Source: Wolbachia endosymbiont (group A) of Longitarsus flavicornis
Lineage (GTDB): Bacteria > Pseudomonadota > Alphaproteobacteria > Rickettsiales > Anaplasmataceae
Reading direction: 5' to 3'
Assembly: GCF_963931955.1 (NCBI RefSeq)
Contig: NZ_OZ008337.1
Coordinates: 1,116,001 to 1,180,000, forward strand
Length of the DNA: 64,000 nucleotides
The translations under genes were made by a program, and so were the position numbers. Under the pieces are notes generated by a model. It was not told the origin of the DNA and made no database searches. It saw only the letters and a list, made by a program, of their open reading frames with translations. How positions within the stretch are numbered: the first letter of the stretch is position 1; each line of letters opens with the position of its first letter. Below, one piece after another: positions 55,545 through 64,000 of this stretch.

Positions 55545-57406
55545 TTCTTTTAGACACAAAAACTATAAACCGTATAGCAGCAGGAGAGGTAATAGAAAGG
55601 CCAGCGAGTGTAGTAAAGGAATTAGTAGAAAATGCAATAGATGCTGGAAGTTCAGAGATAGAGATCAAGATAGAAAGTGGTGGACGTAACCTTATAACTG
55701 TAACGGATGATGGAAATGGAATAGAAAAGAACGATCTGGAACTAGCACTTATGAGGCATGCCACTTCAAAATTAAGTGATAGTGAGTTAATAGAGATCAG
55801 ACATCTTGGCTTTAGAGGAGAGGCTCTGCCTTCAATTGCAGCAGTAAGCAGAATGAAATTATCATCTAAGGCAAGTGGAGCAAAGGAAGCATGGTCTATA
55901 AGATATGAGGGAGGAGAAAAAATAAGAGAGATTATCCCTTGTTCTTTGTTGCAAGGTACATATATTGAAATTCGTGACTTATTTTTTGCCACACCAAATA
56001 GATTAAAATTTCTAAAAACCGAGAGGGCAGAAACACAAAGTATTGTTGATATTGTGAATAACTTAGCGATGATTAATTATAGTATTGGGTTTACTCTCAC
56101 TTCCGGTAATAAAAAGCTCTTAAAATATGTTAAGCAAACTTCATTATTTAACAGATTATGTGAAACAGAAGAAGAATTTCAGAGCAATTCGCTGGAAGTT
56201 AAAGAGGAAGAAGACGGCATCAAACTTACGGGACACATCTGTAAACCAACTATTAGTCGTGGTAATTCAACTCAGATCTATACGTTTGTTAATGGCAGGC
56301 CGATAAAAGACAATCTACTTATTGGTGCAATTCGATATGCGTATCAGGACTTTATTCCAAGTGGGAGGTATCCTTTTGCAGTGCTGCACTTAGAGATACC
56401 ATACGATCAAGTAGATGTAAATGTGCATCCAAATAAATCAGAGGTAAGGTTTCAGAACAAGAGGCTAGTATATGAAATAGTGAGAAGAGGGCTAATAAAA
56501 GTGTTGTCAATGAGAATAGGTACCTCTTCAGTGAGTGATATTGATGGATCTAGGTGTCAAGGTATTGGAGAAGAACTGGGTGGTTCGTCTTTTGATGTTA
56601 GTGAAAGTCAAAGGAATAATGAGCGTGTTAATAATGGAAAAAGCAGAGAAGTAAAGGGTCGAAAAGAATTTTACGAAAGAAGGCCAAGTCCTTTTGAGAA
56701 TCAGCTAATGAAAGAATTCAACTTGCCAAATGCAGGAGAGAAAGGCTTATCAGAACGGTCAGAATCATTTGACTATACTGGTATACAGAGATTACCACTA
56801 CAAGCGGAGACTATGGTTTTAGAAAGGGAGCAAATTGATTTAATAGAGGATCATCCTCTAGGGTATGCACGCTGTCAGGTCCACAGTACTTACATTATTG
56901 CTGAGGCTAAAGGCAAATTAATTATAGTAGATCAGCACGCAGCTCATGAAAGATTGATATACGAGTGCTTAAAGCAAAAATCAAGCATAAAAAGACAGAA
57001 ACTTCTTCTTCCTGAAACAGTTGAAATCAAAAACCAAGCTGGAATGGAGATGATTGAAACTTATAAAGATGAGCTTTTTGAAATGGGTTTTGCTATTGAA
57101 ATAGAATCAGAAGATAAAGTAAGGGTAAAAGAAATACCTGCAATTTTAGGAACAATAAATGTGAGAGAGATGGTGATGAATATAATTGATAGATTAATGG
57201 AGATAGGAGATACTCTACCTATAGAAGAAAAAGTGAGCAAGATACTAGCTACCATTGTGTGCCATAGAGCTGGAAGGGAAATGAAGTTGGAGGAGATGAA
57301 TGAGTTGATGAGACAAATGGAGGAAACACCGTATGCTGATCACGGAAGACCAACGTATATAGAAATGAAACTAAGTGATATAGAAAAATTGTTTGAAAGG
57401 AGATGA
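55535..57406 (+). CDS. mutL: DNA mismatch repair protein MutL, intact copy B
   Basis: A 623-aa MutL. The GHKL ATPase motifs are [32 protein letters not shown] and GFRGEAL in the first 110 residues. The transducer domain follows (FVNGRPIKD, VHPNKSEVRF). After a variable linker (about 330-420), the C-terminal endonuclease domain has DQHAAHERLIYE. MutL acts with MutS to nick the new strand; no mutS is in the window. This copy may be a phage-carried duplicate of the cellular gene. It is the only complete one here. Confidence 0.93.
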   Translation: MAIILLDTKTINRIAAGEVIERPASVVKELVENAIDAGSSEIEIKIESGGRNLITVTDDGNGIEKNDLELALMRHATSKLSDSELIEIRHLGFRGEALPSIAAVSRMKLSSKASGAKEAWSIRYEGGEKIREIIPCSLLQGTYIEIRDLFFATPNRLKFLKTERAETQSIVDIVNNLAMINYSIGFTLTSGNKKLLKYVKQTSLFNRLCETEEEFQSNSLEVKEEEDGIKLTGHICKPTISRGNSTQIYTFVNGRPIKDNLLIGAIRYAYQDFIPSGRYPFAVLHLEIPYDQVDVNVHPNKSEVRFQNKRLVYEIVRRGLIKVLSMRIGTSSVSDIDGSRCQGIGEELGGSSFDVSESQRNNERVNNGKSREVKGRKEFYERRPSPFENQLMKEFNLPNAGEKGLSERSESFDYTGIQRLPLQAETMVLEREQIDLIEDHPLGYARCQVHSTYIIAEAKGKLIIVDQHAAHERLIYECLKQKSSIKRQKLLLPETVEIKNQAGMEMIETYKDELFEMGFAIEIESEDKVRVKEIPAILGTINVREMVMNIIDRLMEIGDTLPIEEKVSKILATIVCHRAGREMKLEEMNELMRQMEETPYADHGRPTYIEMKLSDIEKLFERR

Positions 57407-57474
57407 GTTCAGTTTGTCAAAAAGGTTCTCAATTAAGCATACGTAACAGCTCTTCTGGTTATGGAGTATAAAAT

Positions 57475-58413
57475 GTGAAAAAAGAGAATAATTACTCTAA
57501 TTTTTTATATTATAAAGTAGTAGGACAGAAAGTAAGAAGTTGTAGGATAGCAAAGGGGTATACTCAAAAAGATTTAGCAAAAAAAATCGGAACAACATAT
57601 CAGGTAATACTGCAATATGAAAAAGGAACACGCAGAATTTCAATTAAGAAATTATATGAATTAGCAGAAGCATTATCAACAACTGCTAGAGATCTAGCTT
57701 GCGGACAAGAAGTATCAAATGAGGAAAGGTATGAGGAAGAAGAGATATTAAATCTAGTAAGAAGACATAAAGAGATTAAGGATCAAGAATTACGTGAGAC
57801 GTTTTATTTATTAACTAAATTCATCCGTATTAGTGAGGAAGAAAGTGGAAAGGCAGTAAAAATAGAGGTGGCAAAGGGTTTAGTTAAGGAAGGAGTTTCT
57901 GCTCATGTTATCTATCAAACGACCAGTTTATCTATTGATGAATATGATAATGATGAGAAAAAAATTTCCATTCCGTATAAAGTAGGTCAAAGAATAAAAG
58001 AATGGAGGTTGAGAAGAGGATACACTCAAGAAGATTTAGCAAGTAAAGTGGGTATAATAAATCAAAGAATATATGAATATGAACAAGGACGAGCTGCTGT
58101 TTCACTTGAAATGTTAGATGAAATAGCAAAGGTACTATTAATTAATATTACAGATCTGCTTCCAGAAACAAGAGAAAATGAGAATAGTGAAGTGGAACTA
58201 TCAAGGTTAATAGAAGAATACAAAAAGATTAAAAGCCAAGAACTACGTAATGTACTAATAAAATCTCTGTTTGAAAGCATACAAATTTGCAAAAAGAAAG
58301 TGAAGAAAGTAGAAAAGATGAAAATTGCAAAGAATTTAGTTAAGGAAGGAATTTCTATCAATATTATTTTAAAAACAGTAGGCATCTCTTTAGACGAAAT
58401 TCAACAAATTTAA
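57475..58413 (+). CDS. Twin-HTH (XRE-type) transcriptional regulator, block B
   Basis: 312 aa with GTG start, same length as the block A copy. The first 45 residues are nearly identical to copy A (GYTQKDLAKKIG, then TTYQVILQYEKG), while the rest, including the second HTH (GYTQEDLASKVGIINQRIYEYEQG), has diverged. Different recognition helices in the second half suggest different operators for the two paralogues. It lies 68 bases after mutL. Confidence 0.9.
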   Translation: MKKENNYSNFLYYKVVGQKVRSCRIAKGYTQKDLAKKIGTTYQVILQYEKGTRRISIKKLYELAEALSTTARDLACGQEVSNEERYEEEEILNLVRRHKEIKDQELRETFYLLTKFIRISEEESGKAVKIEVAKGLVKEGVSAHVIYQTTSLSIDEYDNDEKKISIPYKVGQRIKEWRLRRGYTQEDLASKVGIINQRIYEYEQGRAAVSLEMLDEIAKVLLINITDLLPETRENENSEVELSRLIEEYKKIKSQELRNVLIKSLFESIQICKKKVKKVEKMKIAKNLVKEGISINIILKTVGISLDEIQQI

Positions 58414-58584
58414 AATAAAAAAATCAGTATCTATTAATATTTTTACTTTTTGATGAAAAAATAAGTAAAAAAGATTGAAAAATTGATTTGACTTCACTCA
58501 AAAGCTATGGCTTTATGCCAATGCTGACAAAAAAACAGCAGTAAATATATAAAAACATTTTGTTATTAGTGAAGGGTAATTTTT

Positions 58585-59242
58585 ATGAATAATAAGAAAG
58601 ATCGTAGAGAAGAAATAGAATTCAGAGCATTAGAAAGCAACGGTAAAGCACTACTTGATCGTGAAGTAATAGAAACGTGCAGTGCATGACAGGGAAGAAG
58701 CTCGAGTTATTGCTAGAAAGCTAATAGATAATTTTGGAATAGGAGGAGTTCTAGGCCAGGAAATAGATGACTTGAAAACTATAGAAGGGATAACTGACTC
58801 TACAGTAGCAGTAATTTTATGCCTAAAGGAAGCTGCAAAGAGGGTACCAAGAGAAGAGTTAAAGAAAGGACCTGTAATGGATAACTTGGAAACCATCGTA
58901 AAATATTTGAGGGTGAGTATTGGTTATTCAGAGTAGGAAAAGATGAAAATAATATATTTTGATCAAAAGTGCCGTTTAAAGGGGGAAGAAGTGTTTACTG
59001 GTACAGTGGATAAGGTACCTTTTTACATAAGAGAAGTAACAAGAAAGGCATTAATAAGAAAAGCGACGTCAATAATAATATCGCATAACCACCCAGAAGG
59101 AAGGTTAAAGCCATCTGATGAGGATCAAGCTGTAACTAAAGACTTGGCTGAAGCTTGTCAGACTATAGGGATTAGGTTACTGGATCACATTATCATTACA
59201 AGTGTTGGATATTTTAGTTTTAAAGAGCAAGGACTGTTATAA
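58585..59242 (+). pseudogene. radC: radC copy B, frameshift and nonsense
   Basis: ATG 58585 opens MNNKKDRREEIEFRALES. After about 30 codons, 8 bases (TTTCTAAG in copy A) are missing and the frame stops at TGA. The middle frame (58682-58936) ends at a TAG where copy A has AGG (SE*EK vs SERE). The last frame (58943-59242) still carries the JAMM motif SHNHPEGRLKPSDED. Two separate lesions make this a clear pseudogene. Confidence 0.9.
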
Positions 59243-59412
59243 AGCAGATATTTGAAGATTTTCATGAGTTGTTTAACTACTTGAATGAAGAAAGTATTTG
59301 CAAGTACATTAACCATTGCTTATAATTAATGAGAAAGTATATATTGAATTAATAATAAAGTAATAAAGTCGGTTGTAGACTTAGTAAAGTATATTTAATA
59401 GCGGAGGCTAAT

Positions 59413-59861
59413 ATGAGTAATAAAATAATTGTACCTTTTGATGATCAAGAAGGAGGTACTTACGAGTTAAACATTGATCTTGATAGATTATCAAAAGGTG
59501 AGGTGTTAAATGCTATTGTAGGAATTGGTCGTACTAAGGAGCAATCCACCTTTATAAGCAAAATTAATAAGGCTAAAAAGCCTGAAGAAATAGCACCTTT
59601 CCCTGGTAGAGAAGTTCGCGAAAACAAAATCAACTATGGGAAAGGATTTGACTATGTTTATGGCACAAAACCTGTAAGTGATCAAGAAGATAAAAATCCA
59701 TTTGCTTCAGCTTTGAAAAAAATAAAGCCAAGTGCAGAAAAGTTGAGCTGGTTTAAGAGTGCTGTGGTAAGAGCAAAAAGTCCAAATGAACTGCACAAGG
59801 TTGTAGACGAAGCACTAGCTGCTGGAGCAAGGCTAAATGCATGTAATGATGGAGAGTGGAG
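59413..59861 (+). pseudogene. N-terminal fragment of the 379-aa EAM protein family
   Basis: It begins MSNKIIVPFDDQEGG and then runs parallel to the 11086 gene (PFPGREVRENKINYGKGFDYVYGTKP; NELHKVVDEALAAGARLNACNDGEW). At 59861 similarity stops; the frame continues with foreign sequence to 59997. The C-terminal domain shared with the 37766-39775 gene is gone. An IS110-family remnant follows directly. Confidence 0.85.
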
Positions 59862-60168
59862 ATATCAACTATGTTTAAAATTTTTTATTTGTGTAATTTT
59901 GCAACTTCATATGGGCAATAAAACCCCGTTTTGTTGTATAAGAATAGAATTTATATCAAACAGCTACTACCTTAAGCCAATGAATATGTGCTTTTAGTGT
60001 GTGTGGACGCACATATTCATTAACTAATTTTAATTATTGCCATGTAAATTTCTAAACATGCAAATTAATTGCTTCTTTAAGTCTGGCATTGGCGATGACT
60101 ATAATTTTACGCATAAGTGCAGTGAGTGCTACCATCTTTCTTTTACCACTATCAATAAGCTTACAATA
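59862..60168 (-). mobile_element. Remnant of an IS110-family element (different from the one at 45 kb)
   Basis: On the minus strand, 60168 down to the TAG at 60052-60054 encodes KLIDSGKRKMVALTALMRK then IIVIANARLKEAINLHV, the C-terminus of a Transposase_20 protein of the IS110/IS1111 family. It is unlike the end of the intact IS110 transposase here. Downstream of that stop (59979-60021) is a 12-bp perfect inverted repeat, AATGAATATGTG/CACATATTCATT, with a 19-base loop, probably the element's terminator or subterminal structure. The left part was replaced by IS-A. Confidence 0.75.
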
Positions 60169-61060
60169 GACTTCTTTCAAAATTCATGTATGGAGCTCAA
60201 AATTGTGAATTGCAGCAATCAAATTAAACCTTAAACCAAAACGTTTTCGTCGGTTTCTATACCTGTCCGAGATGATTTTAAACCTTTTCAATAAGCCAAT
60301 TACGTTTTCAACAATTGCCCTTTGGCTCATAAGTGCCCTGTTCTCTTTTTTTTGTTCTTTGCTTAACGGATTCTTTTTCATTTTCCTGTGCGGTAATACA
60401 ACATTTTTGTGTATCTTCTGCATTCCCCTGTAGCCGGCATCAGCTAAGATTTTGGTGTCCGGTAATATTGCTACCTTTGATTCTCTAAACATCCGAAAAT
60501 CGTGTTTTCTACCATTCGAGAAAGATGTGCATATGACTTTTTTACTCTTCTTCTCTGTTACTATTTGTGTTTTTATAGTATGCCTTTTTTTCTTTCCAGA
60601 GTAGAAGGGCTTTTGCTTTTTTTTGGTCTCTCTACTGGCGTTTCAGTTCCGTCTATTACTAAAACTTCATATTCTACATCACTCTTTAATAGCTCTTTTT
60701 TTCCTGGTAATGCAAAATCTGGATGTTTTATTAATATGTCTTCTACCTATCTTATTATTTTAAAACTGTTACTTTCACTCATGCCATAGCTTTGCCCAAT
60801 ATGAAAATATGTACGATATTCTCTTATATATTCCAGTGCCATAAGTAGCCTGTCTTCTATGCAAAGTTTACTTTTTCTTCCACTTCTAGCTTTTTTTCTT
60901 TTATCCTCCACTTCTAGAATTTCTACCATTCGCTCAAATGTTGCTTTTTTTACCCCTGTTAAACGTCGAAACTTTTCTCCTTCTAACTTTTCTATTTCCT
61001 TATATTTCATGCTTTCAAATACTTCATCTTACACTCCCTCTAACAATTTTGAAAGAAGTC
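60169..61060 (-). mobile_element. IS5-family element (IS-A), copy 2, complete, 892 bp
   Basis: The ends GACTTCTTTCAAAATT (60169) and its exact complement (ending 61060) form 16-bp perfect inverted repeats, flanked by TA on both sides. The left neighbour is an IS110 remnant and the right neighbour is cifB of locus 2, whose reading frame enters the element. The left flank is not cifB sequence, so the element either joined two regions by recombination or a deletion followed the insertion. Confidence 0.93.
60184..61010 (-). pseudogene. IS-A transposase with in-frame stop
   Basis: The frame starts MKYKEIEKLEGEKFRRLTG, reaches SNSFKIIR and then TAG where a Trp codon (TGG) would fit, and continues VEDILIKHPDFALPGKKE. 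Further on, a run of eight A allows the -1 shift usual in this IS family into KQKPFYSGKKKR, ADAGYRGMQKIH and IVENVIGLLKRF. Copy 1 has the same TAG. The TAG, unlike the A-run shift, should inactivate the enzyme. Confidence 0.85.
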
Positions 61061-62411
61061 TAATATCTACAAACTTATCAGCAAGAAGAAGTTGCCCTAA
61101 TAGAAATCTACTAAAGTAATTACCCCCTTTCTCTGGCGTACCAGGAAATGTGTGATAAATACGTTCTAGTGGCTGTTTTATCTTTTCTGTTATATCAGTA
61201 ATTGCCTCTTCTCTTCCATTCCAATCGGAAGCTTCTTTCAAAAGTGCCTGCATTGTAGGTAGAGCAATTTCTCTGTCTTCACGAGGCGATATATGCATTG
61301 AAAACTTTTCACCTTCAGTTGAATCCAAATTTAACCCTACACAAAGCACATTATCTGAAATAGTTAAAACACGCATTGTATTTGGCTGAAAACCTTTTGC
61401 ATAATCTTTTGCTTGCTCTAATGCACTACCTGGCGTTGTACCAGCAGCTGTTCCTGCTTTTAATTCAATAATAATGGGAACAGCATTTAATGACCTATCC
61501 TTACCACGAGGCACTAGAACAATATCAGCATAACCCCTTCCTGCAAATTGCTCCAAGTAAACCCTGAGATTATGCCTATAGCGGAAATTTACTAAAGCTC
61601 CTGCTACAAACCCATGATGTGCCGCTTCTCTTGTTCCTTGAGCATAGGTAAGTGAATCCTTATATTCAGAGTGGATTCCACTAACTTTTTTAAGAATATT
61701 TTCAACAGGTTTTTTCACTTTTTCCACATCAGGATTAGTCAGCTTAGTTATGTCATTCTCTGGTTTATTCCATACCCCCTTTTTTATTTCCTTAAACTCA
61801 TGTATTGTAGAAGCATCATTGTCCAATTTATTATTTTCCACATTAACAGATATTCCTGCCATTTTCCCTTTGGCATCTTTTTCTTTAGTGATTTCTACCA
61901 ATCTCACACCTAGCTTACCTTGATCTCTAGCTAGCCTCACAATGTTATTCCTGGCGACTTTAGTATTGCCTAATATCTTATCTAACTCACCATAACTAAA
62001 CTTTTTCTTTGTGCTACCAGATTCTGCAATAACAAAGAGCTTTACTTTATCAGCAACATCCTCTGGGCTTTTGATTTCTTCATTTTTTATAACAGCTACT
62101 TTTAGAGTCTTTGAACTGTCAAAACTAAAATATATTTTCTCAATATTCAGCTTTGTTGCAATTTCTGTGTCTATCAAAGTAGAAAAGCTTCCTAAAAAGA
62201 AATGCGGAAAAAATCCTTCTTTACCTACTGAATGTAAATACGATGGAACTTGGTCAACATACGATTGAAACCTTGCTTTGAAAGATTCAAAATCATTTCC
62301 TTGTTGAGTCGAAGTGCTTGAAGCAGCTCCTGTTTCTCTAATTAATAACTCTATTAATTCAAAATCTTGCACTCCTTCATTATCAACTTCTCCTTGTTTT
62401 CGTTTAGGCAT
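61061..62411 (-). pseudogene. cifB: cifB of locus 2, truncated after nuclease domain 1 by IS-A
   Basis: About 450 residues (start MPKRKQGEVDNEG, then the shared QDFELIELLIRET). It corresponds to residues 1 to about 467 of the locus 1 CifB. The first nuclease site is complete: HHGFVAGALVNFRYRH, GYADIVLV, IIIELKAG. The protein is cut at LLLADKFVDI, before the second nuclease; ten codons of IS-A complete the frame to a stop at 61029. GGAGGG before ATG 62411, 30 bases after cifA, so it would still be translated. Whether a one-nuclease fragment is stable or active is unknown. Confidence 0.88.
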
Positions 62412-62441
62412 ATAACCCTCCTTTTAGATATATAATACTCT

Positions 62442-63746
62442 TTAATGATCACCTAACCCCACATAAGATTGACCATGCACTTTACTGAGCTCTACCTCAG
62501 CTAAATCACCACTTGGGCCAGGTATGTTTTTTTGATCAAGTTCTTCATTAGCAAACTTACCATACGCTAAAAACTTATTTAATGAAACATGATCTCCTTG
62601 CTCTAATATAGAACGTATATAATTTGCTTTTTTAGAAGACATAAACTCCCTGATTTGTCTAAGATTAGCCTTATCTAGCATTTCCCATACTGGCGCCATA
62701 TAACTTTTTTCAACCAAATGCACTGAAAATTTTCCTTGAAAAGAAGAATCTTCCATCATTTCCTCGTCCAATGTGAAAGTACGATGATTATCAAATCCTT
62801 CTTTTTTCCACATATGCATAAAAACTTCCACACCAGCACCTAAATAATGCTCTGGACAGTCCTTTATCATGAATTTCAACCAAAGAGAGTAATCATCTTC
62901 TGAAATTTCACTTGATTTTAAACAATCAAATAATTCCTGAAATTTATCAAAACTAAATACATCCTTCATTCTATTTAAAGATCCATAATAACCATTCTTT
63001 CCTAAGTCTCTTTTCAAGAGCTCCGAATATTTATTAGGACTTATCTGACTTAAACAAAATTCAAACACATCGGGATAGCCACTATCACCTGCTGCATGCA
63101 CTGCAATTTTCATAAAAACTTCATCTTTTTCCTGAGCACTTAACTCACTTTCAGGTAATGAATTAACCTTATCCCAAAAGAACTCTACCGCTTCTACACG
63201 TCTTCTCCTCGAACTTATTGCTGCACGGTGTAAACCAAAGACATAAGGATGCTGGCCTTTCAGATCTAGCTCTGAAATGTATCCACTAATGAAATGTGAC
63301 CAAAATTGCATCATTGCATCTGTACACCAACTTCCACTTATTCTTTTTGCTAGCTTTTTTAATGCGTCTGGGTCACCATCTTTTACTTTATGCTTCTGTT
63401 TAAAATGTTCAAATAGAGAAATTATATCCTCTTCTAAGCAACACCAACACGCGATTTGGTAAAGATAAAAGTCCTCTAGTGGATTACTTATACCATTACA
63501 ACTTTTTGGTTCTATCATCTTTTTAGCCACTACTCTTCTATTGAGTTTGATACCATGTATTGTATCGGTTTTTTCCCAACATTCTTCATTTGATAATATA
63601 TTAAGAAAAAAGGGAAGATTCCCGGTATTGATAGTCTCCAAATATCCCCGCCCCCAATTTTTTATTTGAAGTTGTTTAGATGATTTATAAGGATCGTCAT
63701 CCTTAATAATAGAAAAGGCTAACTTGGTTAGGTCATCTAAGTCCAT
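62442..63746 (-). CDS. cifA: CifA-type cytoplasmic incompatibility factor, locus 2
   Basis: 434 aa from ATG 63746 (GGAGGT seven bases before it). It is closely similar along its whole length to the locus 1 protein: LQIKNWGRGYLETI, EECWEKTDTIHGIKLNRR, NPLEDFYLYQIACWCCLEEDIISLF, and the C-terminal PGPSGDL linker. Differences are concentrated in residues 270-360. No stop or shift. With its cifB cut short, it would be a rescue-type gene without a full toxin partner, or could pair with the locus 1 CifB (inference). Confidence 0.88.
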   Translation of the reverse strand: MDLDDLTKLAFSIIKDDDPYKSSKQLQIKNWGRGYLETINTGNLPFFLNILSNEECWEKTDTIHGIKLNRRVVAKKMIEPKSCNGISNPLEDFYLYQIACWCCLEEDIISLFEHFKQKHKVKDGDPDALKKLAKRISGSWCTDAMMQFWSHFISGYISELDLKGQHPYVFGLHRAAISSRRRRVEAVEFFWDKVNSLPESELSAQEKDEVFMKIAVHAAGDSGYPDVFEFCLSQISPNKYSELLKRDLGKNGYYGSLNRMKDVFSFDKFQELFDCLKSSEISEDDYSLWLKFMIKDCPEHYLGAGVEVFMHMWKKEGFDNHRTFTLDEEMMEDSSFQGKFSVHLVEKSYMAPVWEMLDKANLRQIREFMSSKKANYIRSILEQGDHVSLNKFLAYGKFANEELDQKNIPGPSGDLAEVELSKVHGQSYVGLGDH

Positions 63747-63813
63747 AATTCTTACCTCCATAAAAAAAGCATACAGAGCTATAATAATTTATAAACCCCA
63801 TACCAATTTCAAC

Positions 63814-63841
63814 ATCATATTCCACCTTTGTAATCTGTCAA
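63814..63841 (-). promoter_or_regulatory. Predicted sigma-70 promoter of cif locus 2
   Basis: Read on the minus strand: TTGACA (63841-63836), 16-base spacer, TATGAT (63819-63814), 67 bases before the cifA ATG. Aligned with the locus 1 promoter; the spacer begins G-TTACAAAG in both. The sequence beyond, to 64000, is also alike between loci and carries no gene. Confidence 0.6.
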
Positions 63842-64000
63842 CTACTATTTTAGAAAAATTTTCTAACCTAAAGTGATTTTCAGTAAAAGGCTCTTAATAG
63901 GCTTAATATACAGTCTTTTGTTCACTTTTTAATTCTGTTTTTTATAAGTTTATCTTAATACTTATTGTTAAATGAATTACTATTAATTTAATATTATATA

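Larger units (their letters stand above)
53401..59861. repeat. EAM duplicated block, copy B
   Basis: Same gene order and orientation as 5153-11861. In this copy rnhA and radC are broken, mutL is whole, and the last gene is cut at 59861 by IS110-family remnant sequence. Downstream of the cut, copy A continues into two further HTH genes and the Undecim cluster, while copy B meets IS-A and the second cif locus. Confidence 0.85.

Noticed and set aside
55507..55992. Minus-strand ORF of 161 aa opposite mutL (and 7379-7813)
   Set aside because: Shadow of the mutL reading frame; low-complexity Ser/Ile-rich translation typical of antisense AT-rich coding DNA.

Overview
The window is AT-rich alphaproteobacterial DNA that I read as a Wolbachia chromosome. 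It carries the eukaryotic-association module (EAM) of one or two prophage WO elements. The signs are two CifA/CifB-type cytoplasmic-incompatibility loci, giant ankyrin proteins with a latrotoxin-like C-terminal domain, a serine recombinase with a DUF2924 partner, twin-HTH regulators, RadC and MutL homologues, an eleven-gene 'Undecim' cluster, and several insertion sequences plus a group II intron. I see no phage head, tail or baseplate genes, no tRNA or rRNA, and no CRISPR array. I do not name a strain.

Layout. 1-5.1 kb: an ankyrin/latrotoxin-CTD gene (5' end outside the window) split by a group II intron. 5.2-12.2 kb: 'block A', with two tiny ORFs, an Rpn-type PD-(D/E)XK protein, a conserved foldable element, rnhA, mutL (broken), a twin-HTH regulator, radC, and a 379-aa EAM protein. 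12.3-14.2 kb: two more twin-HTH regulators. 14.6-28.8 kb: eleven sugar-nucleotide, transport, PLP-lyase, glycosyltransferase and radical-SAM genes that match the Undecim cluster in number and content. 29.5-32.8 kb: a SWIM-domain gene cut by one IS5-family element, a second IS5-family element, and a decapitated unknown gene. 32.9-37.2 kb: a small ankyrin gene split by a second, almost identical copy of the group II intron, then DUF2924 and a large serine recombinase (the WO integration module). 37.7-39.8 kb: an ankyrin-containing EAM protein. 40.6-44.8 kb: cif locus 1 (cifA and a dual-nuclease cifB). 45.0-46.4 kb: an IS110-family element. 46.4-53.4 kb: a 2311-aa toxin-like ORF (pore-forming-like region, ankyrin repeats, basic cleavage motif, latrotoxin CTD). 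53.4-59.9 kb: 'block B', a second copy of block A in the same gene order. 59.9-61.1 kb: IS remnants. 61.1-63.8 kb: cif locus 2 on the minus strand, with intact cifA and cifB cut after its first nuclease domain.

How the parts fit. Each duplicated block sits downstream of a latrotoxin-CTD giant gene, and block B is bracketed by the two cif loci. The duplicates have decayed differently: mutL is broken in A and whole in B, rnhA is whole in A and broken in B, and radC is whole in A and broken in B. All three lesions include an 8-nt deletion. cifA is intact in both loci, while cifB is intact as a two-nuclease protein only in locus 1. The IS110 element lies exactly between cifB and the 2311-aa ORF, which opens on a TTG with no convincing ribosome site. 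Together these suggest that one much longer CifB-toxin gene was split. The group II intron sits twice at the same codon position of ankyrin repeats, and a candidate EBS1 in the intron pairs with both 5' exons, so ankyrin-repeat DNA may serve as its homing target.

Limits: family calls rest on motifs and remembered family features, not on searches. Percent identities were not computed. Residue positions marked approximate were counted by eye.
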